A stretch of DNA of 64,000 nucleotides, from the NCBI GenBank assembly GCA_937892845.1, contig CALBGP010000005.1:1-64000 (forward strand), read 5' to 3'. A program made the position numbers and the translations under genes. The notes beneath the pieces were generated by a model that saw nothing but the letters and a program-made list of their open reading frames with translations, was not told where the DNA came from and did no database searches. This DNA comes from an uncultured Eggerthellaceae bacterium (GTDB lineage: Bacteria > Actinomycetota > Coriobacteriia > Coriobacteriales > Eggerthellaceae). Of this stretch, positions 25,162-33,617 are shown piece by piece (position 1 is the first letter of the stretch; the number at the start of each line of letters is the position of its first letter).

Positions 25162-26367
25162 CTAGAGGCTGAAAGCGTACATGCCCATGGCCTGCGAGAC
25201 CAAAGCTTCAACCGGCCAGGTCTGCGACGAGCGCACGGGCGAGTACGGATCGTTGACCACCACGGTCCCGTCATCGGCAAACCCGCACGCGACGATGAAG
25301 TGGCCGCTTTCGGTGAAATCCCCCTTGCCGACATTGATGATGACCGGTTTTCCCGCCTGCAGGCTTTCCGTGAGCCCTGATTCAGACGGCGTGAATTTCT
25401 CGCAGACCAGACCCAATTCAGGGGCGCAATCAACGAGGAAGTCGGCGATGGTGCCCATGTTTTCGCTCTCATAGCCGCGCTCGCGCGCAAGAAGAGCCAT
25501 ATCGTAGGGCGTCTTATCGGTCTTTCCCGTCAGCCCCGCATAAACCATGGCAAGCGTAGTGGGGCAGCATCCGGACAAGCCCAGAGGTGCCGAACTGTAA
25601 GAGGTGTAGCCCCAACGCGTGTCCCACTGAAGCAGAAGCGGGACGGTGCCCTGTACCACAGGACCCTGGTAGGATTGCCCGGTCTGCGCCGGATAGCGCT
25701 CATTGATGCCCAGGATGAAGTCGTAGGACATGGGTTCCGTTGCCGCAAGCTTGAGAAGCGTGCGCTGGGTTTCTTCGCCGTCGAAGGCCAAAATGTCCGC
25801 ATCGTTGATGATGGCGATGAGCTTCGTGTTGCCTTCGGCCTGGCTTTTCAGGGAAGCGACCACATCCTCGTCAAGGCCTTCGGGAAGTTTGGAGAAGTCG
25901 GCAACGGGCTCTTGGCGCACGAAGCCCTCCTCCTGCGTGACAGGCTCTTGGACCTCAGGGGCCGTTTCGGCATCGCGGTAGCCGCGGACGAAGGAAAGCG
26001 CCACGATGGACAACGCCGCAACGGCAAGCACGATGGACCACAGCGGAACGTCAGCCGAGCCGACGGGCACCTTGAAGCGGATGGCGCGCGAAACCGCCGA
26101 ACCGACGGCCCAGGCCACCGAGGCGGCACCCGAAGCCAGGCGGTCCAGCAAGGACGCCTGCTCCTGGCGCGTTGCGTGCGAACCCCGGGACCGGCTTGCG
26201 CGGGCCGGGGCTTCGTGATCCGAAGGCGCCCCCTGAGCCTCTTCAAGCTCACGGGCGGCGCTACGGGCCCTCAGACGCCTGCGCGCCCGCTCCTTGGGAT
26301 CATCGTCGAGGAGCTCCTCGTAAAACGACTTCACCCGCTTGCGCCCGGAATTCCTCTCTGCGCTCAA
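25162..26367 (-). CDS. membrane-anchored C39-like cysteine peptidase
   Basis: A TTG at 26367 with GAGGAG 6 bases upstream overlaps the proC stop (TTGA), so translation is coupled. The first 100 residues are hydrophilic and rich in Arg, Ala and Ser (cytoplasmic). One membrane helix spans about residues 108-127 (PLWSIVLAVAALSIVALSFV), and the rest is predicted extracellular. From about residue 240 it is a papain-like C39-type domain: PLLLQWDTRWGYTSYSS, catalytic Cys in GLSGCCPTTLAM, GKPVIINVGKGDFTESGHFIVACGF with the His, and VVVNDPYSP with the Asp/Asn. The substrate is unknown; cell-wall or surface protein processing is possible. Confidence 0.82.
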   Translation of the reverse strand: MSAERNSGRKRVKSFYEELLDDDPKERARRRLRARSAARELEEAQGAPSDHEAPARASRSRGSHATRQEQASLLDRLASGAASVAWAVGSAVSRAIRFKVPVGSADVPLWSIVLAVAALSIVALSFVRGYRDAETAPEVQEPVTQEEGFVRQEPVADFSKLPEGLDEDVVASLKSQAEGNTKLIAIINDADILAFDGEETQRTLLKLAATEPMSYDFILGINERYPAQTGQSYQGPVVQGTVPLLLQWDTRWGYTSYSSAPLGLSGCCPTTLAMVYAGLTGKTDKTPYDMALLARERGYESENMGTIADFLVDCAPELGLVCEKFTPSESGLTESLQAGKPVIINVGKGDFTESGHFIVACGFADDGTVVVNDPYSPVRSSQTWPVEALVSQAMGMYAFSL

Positions 26368-27173
26368 GCCATGCTCCTCGCCTTGTCAGCGGTTGCAGCA
26401 AGCGCTTCCATGACGGCGCTGCGCAAACCGCAACGCTCAAGGGCCCGCACACCGGCGATGGTGGTGCCGCCGGGAGAGCAGACGGCGTCTTTGAGCTGAC
26501 CGGGGTGCCTTCCGCTTTCAAGCACCATCTTCGCCGAACCGAGCACGGCCTGCGCGGCGAATTCGTAAGCCTGGGCCCTGGGCATGCCCTCGAGCACGGC
26601 GGCATCTGCCATGGCTTCGATGAACATGTAGACGAAGGCCGGCGACGAACCGCTCACCGGAATGACGGCGTCAATGAGACGTTCGGGCACATGGGCGAAG
26701 CGTCCGAAAGACGAAACCAGACGCTCGACCAGCTTCACATCCCCCTCGGTGCATTCCGCATTCGCCGTGATGGAGGTCATCCCCTCCCCGACCGCTGCAG
26801 GCGTATTGGGCATGATGCGCACGATGCGCGTGAAGCGCGAATTGCCGGCAAGCCATTCGAGCGACTTGCCCGGGGCCAAGGATATGAGCAGGGGCATGCG
26901 TGCGGGGTCTTCGGCGAAAACGCCCGACACTTCGGCAAGCACATCCTGGTACATCTGCGGTTTGACGGCCAGAAAGACCGCATCGCACGAGCGCACCACT
27001 TCGGCATTGCCCCCAAGGACGTTCACACCGAAGGACTCGCGGACACGTTCACGCGTGGCCTGCGTCCGGGCGCTGACCGCAATGTCTTCCGGGGCGCATG
27101 CTTTGCGCTCCAGCATGCCGAAAATCATGGCGGAGGCCATGTTGCCGCAACCGATGAAACCTATCTTGGTCAT
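26364..27173 (-). CDS. proC: pyrroline-5-carboxylate reductase
   Basis: This enzyme reduces 1-pyrroline-5-carboxylate to proline with NADPH. The ATG at 27173 gives 269 residues beginning MTKIGFIGCGNMASAMIFG, the dinucleotide-binding start. AVFLAVKPQMYQDVL and the C-terminal signature GSSPAFVYMFIEAMADAAVLEGMPRAQAYEFAAQ with the HPGQLKDAVCSPGGTTIAGVRALE segment are diagnostic. It heads a three-gene leftward group with the C39-like peptidase and the M20 peptidase. Proline synthesis and peptide breakdown share little beyond amino-acid metabolism. Confidence 0.95.
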   Translation of the reverse strand: MTKIGFIGCGNMASAMIFGMLERKACAPEDIAVSARTQATRERVRESFGVNVLGGNAEVVRSCDAVFLAVKPQMYQDVLAEVSGVFAEDPARMPLLISLAPGKSLEWLAGNSRFTRIVRIMPNTPAAVGEGMTSITANAECTEGDVKLVERLVSSFGRFAHVPERLIDAVIPVSGSSPAFVYMFIEAMADAAVLEGMPRAQAYEFAAQAVLGSAKMVLESGRHPGQLKDAVCSPGGTTIAGVRALERCGLRSAVMEALAATADKARSMA

Positions 27174-27352
27174 ATGAGCACCTCGTCCGCATAGCAACCT
27201 GTACATTTCGGCAATCATACCCAATGGCGACACGACGGTGCGCTCACCGCATCATTCCCCATAGCTTCAACAACTGCCGCCGCGCCGAAGGCAGAGCGAA
27301 ACGCCGCGCTGCAGGACGGCGGCTTCTGCGGCCGCCGCAGCCTGAAACCGCG

Positions 27353-27649
27353 CTAGCGGGCGGATGCGACGCCGCGCGGCGGCTCTGCCGCATCAAGCTT
27401 GCGGTTGCGGAAATAAACCGCCCAGTTCACGCCAAGCATGGCGATGTTGATGAAGTAGACGGCGAGGACCCAGTTGATGGAGCCGCTGACGAACTTCGCC
27501 GCGATGCCCGCGACGTAGCCCATCGTGATCAGGAGCAAGAACTGCCAGCTGCTCCCCCGCGCAGTCCGGGCGCGATAGGCCTTCAGCGCGTTGGTCGGCC
27601 ACGACAGACCGAAGCAGATGAGCATGACAGCCTCAAGAATCTCAGCCAT
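27353..27649 (-). CDS. small four-helix membrane protein, PQ-loop/SemiSWEET-like
   Basis: GAGGAGG 8 bases before the ATG at 27649 fixes the start and gives 98 residues. Three to four hydrophobic helices are visible (AEILEAVMLICFGLSW; WQFLLLITMGYVAGIAAKFV; NWVLAVYFINIAMLGVNWAVYF), joined by a basic loop NALKAYRARTARG. The pattern LSWP-N-KAYRARTA-G is common in small Gram-positive membrane proteins resembling half-PQ-loop transporters, but I cannot name a substrate. It is monocistronic between proC and the pyrophosphatase gene. Confidence 0.65.
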   Translation of the reverse strand: MAEILEAVMLICFGLSWPTNALKAYRARTARGSSWQFLLLITMGYVAGIAAKFVSGSINWVLAVYFINIAMLGVNWAVYFRNRKLDAAEPPRGVASAR

Positions 27650-27774
27650 GAAAAATGCCTCCTCGAAATTGACACGAGGAGACATTGTATTGCTTATGGG
27701 CCCGAACATGCAGTGCAATCAGGCATTTCGACGAAGCCCGCAGATTTGCTGCAGGTTGGCGAATTCCTGAGAAC

Positions 27775-29148
27775 CTAGGCTCCCAAGATGCGCGCGGCAA
27801 CCTGCTTTTTGCGCGAAAGGATGCCGGGCATCCAGGTGCTGCCGTCTTTGCAGCTGATGTTGAAGGCGCGCTCGATGATGCGCTTGTTGCCGGAGGAGAT
27901 GAACTGGCTTCCTTCGGCAAGGATGTCGGTGACCATGAGCAGGACGAACTCATAGCCGTGCGCAGCCACCAGCTCATCCATATAAGCGCGGATCTCGGAT
28001 TCACGGGCCAGAACGGATTCCAGGTCAACGGTTTCGTGCTGCGCGATGAGCACCGTGTCATCTCCGAGCTGGAATTCCTTGGCGTCGGCGCCGACAAGCT
28101 TGTCGATGGGCATGTCATCTTCGCCGCCACGGCACTTGAAGACCTTCAAACCGAATTCCACAGGGTCCACGCCGACGATGCCGGCCAGATATTCGACCTG
28201 CTCACGGTCGAAGGGCGTGGCCGTGGGGGACTTGAGGATGACGGTGTCGGTCATGACCGCGGACAGAAGAGCCGCCGCCACACCGCGCGGGATATCGATG
28301 CCCTGGTTGCGGAACTCACCGGTGACGATGGAGGCCGTGGAGCCTACCGGGAGGTTGATGAAGCGGATGGGGCTCGACGTGGAGATATCGCCGATGCGAT
28401 GATGGTCGATGACCTCCACCACTTCGGCCTCTTCGATTCCGTTGGCCGCCTGGCGACGCTCGTTGTGGTCGACCAGGATGACCTTGCGATGCGGATGCGT
28501 GGCAACGTCGCTGCGGGTGACGATGCCGATGCACACGCCTTCGTCATCGAGCACGACGGCCTCGCGCAATGCGCTTGCCATCAGATCTTCGACCGCTTCG
28601 GTCAGAAGACCGTCCTTGTCCAGGACCAGCACGTCGGTTTCCGTGATGTCGGAAACCCTCTGATGCAACGACGCGATCAGGTCGCTGGCAACGGCCGCAT
28701 AGGCCGCTCCGTCGGCGGAAGCGGAGCCGGAGACGGCATCCACGGCATCGGTGGAGGCGATGTAGCGCTCCGCAATCATGCGCGTGGTGATGAGGCCCTT
28801 GTACTTGCCTTCGGCATCGTTGACCACCAATGCGCGCACATTATGCTGGCGCAGGCGGCGCCCCGCCTGCAAAAGGGTGTCATCCTCGGTGATGCTGATG
28901 GGATTGCGAGTCATGACGTCGCTCACGCGGGCATGGACGTTGCTGATGGCGACGGGGGTGTCAAGGCCGAACTCCTCGATGACCCATGCGGTCTCCGGGG
29001 GCAGAGGTCCCAGACGGACGGGCTCGAAGACTTCGTCAGAGCCTGCACGGCGCGCCAGAAGGTTTTTCAGACAGGCGTAGCCGATCGCAGACGAAATGGA
29101 ATCGTTGTCGGGGTTCTTATGTCCCATCACCAGAACGGATGAGGCCAT
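27775..29148 (-). CDS. ppaC: manganese-dependent inorganic pyrophosphatase with CBS domains
   Basis: AAAGGAG 7 bases before the ATG at 29148 sets the start and gives 457 residues. This is a family II (DHH) pyrophosphatase: MGHKNPDNDSISSAIGYACL near the N-terminus, then ILVDHNERRQ, VIDHHRIGD and the C-terminal DHHA2 part with SGNKRIIERAF. An insert at about residues 70-225 holds two CBS domains (VSDVMTRNPISITEDDTLLQAGRRL and VSDITETDVLVLDKDGLLTEAVEDL) that bind adenine nucleotides and usually let AMP/ADP inhibit and ATP activate. No DRTGG domain is seen. It hydrolyses PPi from biosynthesis in the cytoplasm. It diverges from sdaA. Confidence 0.92.
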   Translation of the reverse strand: MASSVLVMGHKNPDNDSISSAIGYACLKNLLARRAGSDEVFEPVRLGPLPPETAWVIEEFGLDTPVAISNVHARVSDVMTRNPISITEDDTLLQAGRRLRQHNVRALVVNDAEGKYKGLITTRMIAERYIASTDAVDAVSGSASADGAAYAAVASDLIASLHQRVSDITETDVLVLDKDGLLTEAVEDLMASALREAVVLDDEGVCIGIVTRSDVATHPHRKVILVDHNERRQAANGIEEAEVVEVIDHHRIGDISTSSPIRFINLPVGSTASIVTGEFRNQGIDIPRGVAAALLSAVMTDTVILKSPTATPFDREQVEYLAGIVGVDPVEFGLKVFKCRGGEDDMPIDKLVGADAKEFQLGDDTVLIAQHETVDLESVLARESEIRAYMDELVAAHGYEFVLLMVTDILAEGSQFISSGNKRIIERAFNISCKDGSTWMPGILSRKKQVAARILGA

Positions 29149-29335
29149 GGATGTACTCCTTTGCATTCATCGAAGACTTCTTCAAAACGCGTGGCGGTTG
29201 CGCCACGGGCGGTTTATCATTGCGAAACAGCAAGCAAGTGTACCATAGAGAAACGAGCATCACGCAACCCACACGGACGCATCGGCAACCGCCGAAGCGC
29301 AGGGAGTCTGCGGAACCGACAGCAAGGAGAATCCG

Positions 29336-30970
29336 GTGAAGGACCTCAGCATCAAAGACATCATCGGGCCGGTCATGATAGGCCCGTCGAGCAGCCATAC
29401 CGCCGGTGCGCTGCGCATTGCGCTCATGGCCCGGCGGCTGCTGCAAAGCGAACCCGTATCCGTCCGCTTCCGCCTCTACGGAAGCTTCGCCCACACCTAC
29501 AGCGGACACGGCACGGACCGTGCGCTGCTCGGCGGCATCCTCGGCATGGCGCCCGACGACGAGCGCATCCGCGAATCCTTCGCCATCGCGCGAGAGGCGG
29601 GGCTTGCATTCGAGTTCGTCCCGTGTCCGGACGAACCCTGCGACCACCCCAACACCGTGGATCTGGACATCGTCGATGCGACAGGCGAGCAAACCTCCGT
29701 CCGCGGCGAATCCATTGGCGGCGGAGCAGCGGTGATCAGCCGCATCAACGGCATCGACGTGCATCTGACCGGCGAATACCACAGCATCGTGGTCAGGCAG
29801 CGCGACCGTCAGGGAGTGCTTGCGCACATCGCAACGTGCCTCAACGTCTACGGCATCAACATTGCAACCACGCGCCTGTTCCGCGAGCGCAAGGGCGACG
29901 TGGCCTACACCATCATGGAGACCGACGACCGCATCCCCGCCGATATCGCACGCGCCATGGCGAAAAACCCCGACATCCAATCGGTGCGCATCATCGAAAG
30001 CGACCACTCCGAGGACATGGAGCCCGCGTCGGGCGAGCAAGGCGCCGCAGCCAGCGACCCGGCGGCTGCCCAGGAGGCCTTCGAGCAGGCCAGCTTCAAC
30101 ACCGCCGCCGAGCTGCTTGAGCTGTGCGCACGCGAGAAGATAGCCATCTCCGAGGCAATGCTGCGCCGCGAAAGCGCACTGTCCGTGCGCAACTCCGTCA
30201 CCGATGACGCCCGGGACTACCTCTCCGGCGCACTTACCGTGATGCGCGAATCCGCCCGATCGGCCATCGAGAATCCCACGCGTTCAATGGGGGGCCTTCT
30301 GGGGGGCGAAGCCGCCAAACTCTCCGCCGGCGAATCGGATGCGCCAGCCCGTGGCGAACTTGCGCGCGCCGTCACCTATGCCATGGCGGTGCTGGAAACC
30401 AACGCCTCCATGGGGCGCATCGTGGCCGCCCCTACGGCAGGATCGGCCGGAGTGGTTCCCGCAATGCTTCTGACCTGCGAAGACTTCCATGGCTTCGACG
30501 AAGCGTCCCTGGTGCGCGCGCTGGCGAACGCCGCTGCGGTGGGATACCTGATCACGCGCAACGCCACCGTCTCCGGCGCCGAAGGAGGATGCCAGGCCGA
30601 AGTGGGGGCGGCAAGCGCCATGGCCGCAAGCGCTGCCACCGAACTTGCAGGCGGCAGTCCCGAGCAATGCCTTGCCGCCGCCGCGAACGCCCTTTCGGGC
30701 CTGATGGGCCTGGTATGCGACCCCATAGCGGGACTCGTGGAGGCACCGTGCCAGAAACGCAATGCCACCGGTGTGGCCAACGCCTTCGTGGCATCCCAGA
30801 TAGCGCTCGCCGGCATCGGCAACCTGGTTGATTTCGACCAAACCGTGGCCGCCATGTACGCAGTGGGCAAGTCGCTTCCCTTCGAACTGCGCGAAAGCGC
30901 CTTGGGCGGCCTTGCCGCGACCCCGGCCGCATGCGCGTTCTGCACCGGATGCGCCGGCTGCGAGCACTAG
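29336..30970 (+). CDS. sdaA: L-serine ammonia-lyase, fused beta-alpha form
   Basis: This Fe-S enzyme deaminates L-serine to pyruvate and ammonia. The GTG at 29336 follows AAGGAG by 8 bases. Of 544 residues, the N-terminal beta region (about 1-225) begins IKDIIGPVMIGPSSSHTAGALRIA and contains an ACT-like segment DRQGVLAHIATCLNVYGINIATTRLF. A linker rich in Ala and Glu leads to the alpha region (about 260-540) with NASMGRIVAAPTAGSAGVVPAML, SGAEGGCQAEVGAASAMAA and a cysteine-rich end CAFCTGCAGCEH. The fused single-chain form differs from the split sdaAA/sdaAB of many Firmicutes. It is monocistronic with a terminator after it. Confidence 0.94.
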   Translation: MKDLSIKDIIGPVMIGPSSSHTAGALRIALMARRLLQSEPVSVRFRLYGSFAHTYSGHGTDRALLGGILGMAPDDERIRESFAIAREAGLAFEFVPCPDEPCDHPNTVDLDIVDATGEQTSVRGESIGGGAAVISRINGIDVHLTGEYHSIVVRQRDRQGVLAHIATCLNVYGINIATTRLFRERKGDVAYTIMETDDRIPADIARAMAKNPDIQSVRIIESDHSEDMEPASGEQGAAASDPAAAQEAFEQASFNTAAELLELCAREKIAISEAMLRRESALSVRNSVTDDARDYLSGALTVMRESARSAIENPTRSMGGLLGGEAAKLSAGESDAPARGELARAVTYAMAVLETNASMGRIVAAPTAGSAGVVPAMLLTCEDFHGFDEASLVRALANAAAVGYLITRNATVSGAEGGCQAEVGAASAMAASAATELAGGSPEQCLAAAANALSGLMGLVCDPIAGLVEAPCQKRNATGVANAFVASQIALAGIGNLVDFDQTVAAMYAVGKSLPFELRESALGGLAATPAACAFCTGCAGCEH

Positions 30971-31026
30971 CCCGATACGCCGATTCCTTCGCAAGCTTCG
31001 GCAACAACCCAATGCACCGGCACCAG

Positions 31027-31052
31027 AAAGGCCCCGCATATGCGGGGCCTTT
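31027..31052. terminator. perfectly palindromic bidirectional terminator
   Basis: AAAGGCCCCGCA and TGCGGGGCCTTT form a perfect stem over 26 bases. It lies between sdaA (rightward) and the cytochrome gene (leftward) and can stop both transcripts. Confidence 0.85.
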
Positions 31053-31112
31053 CCTGGAGGGTCGCTTCAGCTATCGGGAGTTTGTTTCGCTGAAGCTGCA
31101 GCTATGGAAGCT

Positions 31113-31607
31113 TTAGATGTTGTTCGGAATACCTTCACCGTCTGCAGAGGGAAGCTCCTCGGTGGGATCGGACCAACCTTCACTATCAGGCAAAGGCCAT
31201 CCCATTCCGTCTTCACCATGGTATTTGCCATGGCATGCGGTGTTGCAGACAAGGACGCTGGTTCCGGTCAAGGAGTGGCACTTCAAGCAATCGTAGGACT
31301 CGGTGTGCGAGGCATGGGGATTGTATCCCTCCGCACCTGCGTAATCCTTCGTCAGCTCGACGATGGTGCTCCTGGGGTGGCAGCTCAGGCAAGCCTTCTT
31401 GGAGGGATCCGCCTGGATGGTGGACCATGCCTCATCCGTATGGACAGCCCTCATGCTGCCAACCGTGGCGTCTGCCGCACTGACCGCTTCGCCGCCTGCA
31501 CCTTCGTCTCCCCCGTCAGAGGAGCTGGGGGATCCACCGCACGCCGCCAGGCACGCAAGCGACATGCAGAGCAAGGCCACGATCGACCATTTCTTCATTC
31601 TGGACAT
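31113..31607 (-). CDS. multiheme c-type cytochrome lipoprotein
   Basis: The 164-residue protein has a lipoprotein signal (hydrophobic core then LACLAACGG, with the lipid-modified Cys at about 23). An acidic, Gly-rich linker leads to heme sites CLSCH, CLKCH and an unusual CNTACH (CxxxCH), so two or three hemes; extra histidines could be distal ligands. TAGGAG before the ATG at 31607 supports the start. It lies directly downstream of a Tat-exported flavoprotein on the same strand. It probably passes electrons from the membrane quinone pool or a cytochrome partner to that reductase on the outer face of the membrane, as in split flavocytochrome c fumarate reductases. Confidence 0.85.
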   Translation of the reverse strand: MSRMKKWSIVALLCMSLACLAACGGSPSSSDGGDEGAGGEAVSAADATVGSMRAVHTDEAWSTIQADPSKKACLSCHPRSTIVELTKDYAGAEGYNPHASHTESYDCLKCHSLTGTSVLVCNTACHGKYHGEDGMGWPLPDSEGWSDPTEELPSADGEGIPNNI

Positions 31608-31639
31608 TGCGATCTCCTATCCTACGATCAGCCTTGCGG

Positions 31640-33382
31640 CTACAGGACTTCCATGCCCAGCATGTCTTTGACTGCCAGCCAGCCGAAGCACTGGCCATGA
31701 CCGATGCCGGTACCCATGATGTTGGGCGGATACACGTTGCCGTAGAAGGCGCCTGCGGTGTTGCCTGCAGCATACAGACCCGGGATGGGCATGCCGGTCT
31801 TGTCGAGGACCTGCATCTCATCGTTGATCTTCAGGCCGCCGCGGGTGGAGGTGATGCTGACGACATGCTTCGAGACATAGAACGGCGGGGTGTCGATGGG
31901 GGTCATCCACACAGGGCTCTTGTAGAAGTCCAGGTCTTCGCCGCCTGCGCACAGCTCGTTGTAGCGTTCGACGTTGCGCAGGAAGATGTCCTTGTCGAAG
32001 CCGGCGATCTGCGCAAGCTCCTCAAGGGTGTCGGCCTTGTAGGTGACGCCGTTGGCGATGTCGATTTCAACCTGCTCGGGGGTGTTCAGGGACAGATAGT
32101 CACCGCGCGGATAATCCTCGGGGAACTTCTCAGTCCATGCGCTGTCCCAAATGCTGTATGCAGCGCCATCGGGGGTTGCCGTGATCTTGGGGATGGAGAA
32201 TCCCTGGAACGGCAGGGTCTCAGCAGCAATACGACGGCCGGTCTTGTCAACCATCAGGACAGGCAGGCTTGCAACGGAAGCGTAGGACTTGGAGCCTTCG
32301 CCCTCAGGACGCTTGTTGTCCAGAGTGACGCCGACGAACGGGAAGCAGTCGCCGCAGGCGAAATCATCGATATCGGCGCCGACCCACAGGCCCATCTTAT
32401 GGCCGTCGCCCGTATTCTTGGTTTCAGCGATGGCGGTGGAGCCCTTCAGGAGGCTGCGGTTGTAGTAGCCCATCATCTCGCGGTTGTTCGCGAAGTCGCC
32501 GGTGGTAAGCAGGATGCCCTTGGCAGCGTTGAACTTGATGTATTCGCCGACTTCGTTTTCGCAGATGACAGAAGTGACGCGGCCGCCTTCGCCCTCTTCG
32601 CGAACCAGCTGGACCGCCGGGGTGTTGTAATGGAAGGTAGCGCCCTTCTCCTCTGCGTAAGCGGCCATGACACCGGTCCAGTCGGGATTGACGCCCTCAT
32701 CCAAGGTCTTGCCGTCCTTGTCGACGAAGTAGATCATGGATGCATAGGCGGTCCAGAAGGACTCATAACCGGCCTGACCGATGCCGTCATTGGTGACCTT
32801 GAAGCCGTTGACCTGCTGGGCAACCAGATCGTAGCCCTTGGACTGGAAGATGCCCTGCAGCCAGTCAACATAGGGGCCGGAGTTATCGAACCACTTGCCG
32901 TAGGAGGACATACGGCCCTGAACGCCGTTGGTGATGGTCCAGGCGTCGCGGATGAACTGCTCGCGATCGTAATGGATATCATGTTCCTGATGGAGCTTCG
33001 CATTGAAACCGCTGGTGCACAGACGTGCGGTGCCGTAAGTGCCGGCCTTCTCAACGACATGGACGTTTGCGCCCTGCTCTGCAGCGAGCATGGAGGCGGG
33101 AAGACCTGCGATGCCTGCACCGATGATGACGATGTCGCAGTCGATGGTCTCAGCGATCGCGTCATCGGCGATGGGCTCGGGTGCAGTCATCCAAGCCGGT
33201 TGTCCATCCGCCGCCTGCTGAGGCGCGGGTTCGGCGGGGGCGGGATCGGGAGCCGGCTCGGCATCGCCCGAATTACCCGATGAGCAGCCTACCAAGCCTG
33301 CGAGGGCTGCGCCCGCGCCTGCCACTGCCGCTCCCGCGAGGAAGTTGCGGCGGGTCAAACCGTTGCTTACAGAAGTCTTCAT
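31640..33382 (-). CDS. Tat-exported FAD-dependent fumarate-reductase-like flavoprotein
   Basis: AAGGAGGGG upstream of the ATG at 33382 sets the start and gives 580 residues. The N-terminus has a Tat signal (LTRRNFLAGAAVAGAGAALAG) followed by a lipobox-like GLVGCSSG and a Pro/Ala-rich linker. The FAD-binding Rossmann motif is CDIVIIGAGIAGLPASMLAAEQGANVHVVEK. KGILLTTGDFANN and the C-terminal GLYAAGNTAGAFYGNVYPPNIMGTGIGHG complete the flavocytochrome c fold. The reductase subfamily is diverse (fumarate, urocanate and other acceptors), so the substrate is not known. It precedes the heme lipoprotein and diverges from a LuxR-type membrane regulator, a three-gene respiratory module characteristic of Eggerthellaceae. 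Confidence 0.9.
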   Translation of the reverse strand: MKTSVSNGLTRRNFLAGAAVAGAGAALAGLVGCSSGNSGDAEPAPDPAPAEPAPQQAADGQPAWMTAPEPIADDAIAETIDCDIVIIGAGIAGLPASMLAAEQGANVHVVEKAGTYGTARLCTSGFNAKLHQEHDIHYDREQFIRDAWTITNGVQGRMSSYGKWFDNSGPYVDWLQGIFQSKGYDLVAQQVNGFKVTNDGIGQAGYESFWTAYASMIYFVDKDGKTLDEGVNPDWTGVMAAYAEEKGATFHYNTPAVQLVREEGEGGRVTSVICENEVGEYIKFNAAKGILLTTGDFANNREMMGYYNRSLLKGSTAIAETKNTGDGHKMGLWVGADIDDFACGDCFPFVGVTLDNKRPEGEGSKSYASVASLPVLMVDKTGRRIAAETLPFQGFSIPKITATPDGAAYSIWDSAWTEKFPEDYPRGDYLSLNTPEQVEIDIANGVTYKADTLEELAQIAGFDKDIFLRNVERYNELCAGGEDLDFYKSPVWMTPIDTPPFYVSKHVVSITSTRGGLKINDEMQVLDKTGMPIPGLYAAGNTAGAFYGNVYPPNIMGTGIGHGQCFGWLAVKDMLGMEVL

Positions 33383-33453
33383 AAAGAACCCCTCCTTGAG
33401 TTTCGGGGACGGCCTTCCGTCCCGATGGCGCAGACCATACATCCATGCCCCCT

Positions 33454-33525
33454 GGTTAGCGCCCATCGATGATTCGTCGATTTGGCAAAGCCGCTAACCC
33501 AGGCCGCTAACCCTGGGGTTAGCGG
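33454..33525. promoter_or_regulatory. repeated CCGCTAACCC boxes, probable operator
   Basis: CCGCTAACCC occurs at 33491-33500 and 33504-33513, its inverse GGGTTAGCGG at 33516-33525, and a related GGTTAGCGCC at 33454-33463. They lie between the flavoprotein and the divergent LuxR-type gene. The last two of the main group can form a hairpin, but no T-tract follows. They are good candidates for the site bound by the neighbouring LuxR-type regulator. Confidence 0.55.
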
Positions 33526-33617
33526 CTCATCCGCACTTGAGGGGTCAGCGCTTCCCACATGGGGTTTCAGGGATGTATAGTGATGCGCAGGGGAAACAAC
33601 ACCGAAAGGCGGTTGCA

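Noticed and set aside
31607..33283. A 558-codon plus-strand frame over the flavoprotein gene
   Set aside because: Antisense to a gene with Tat signal and FAD motifs; no start signal.
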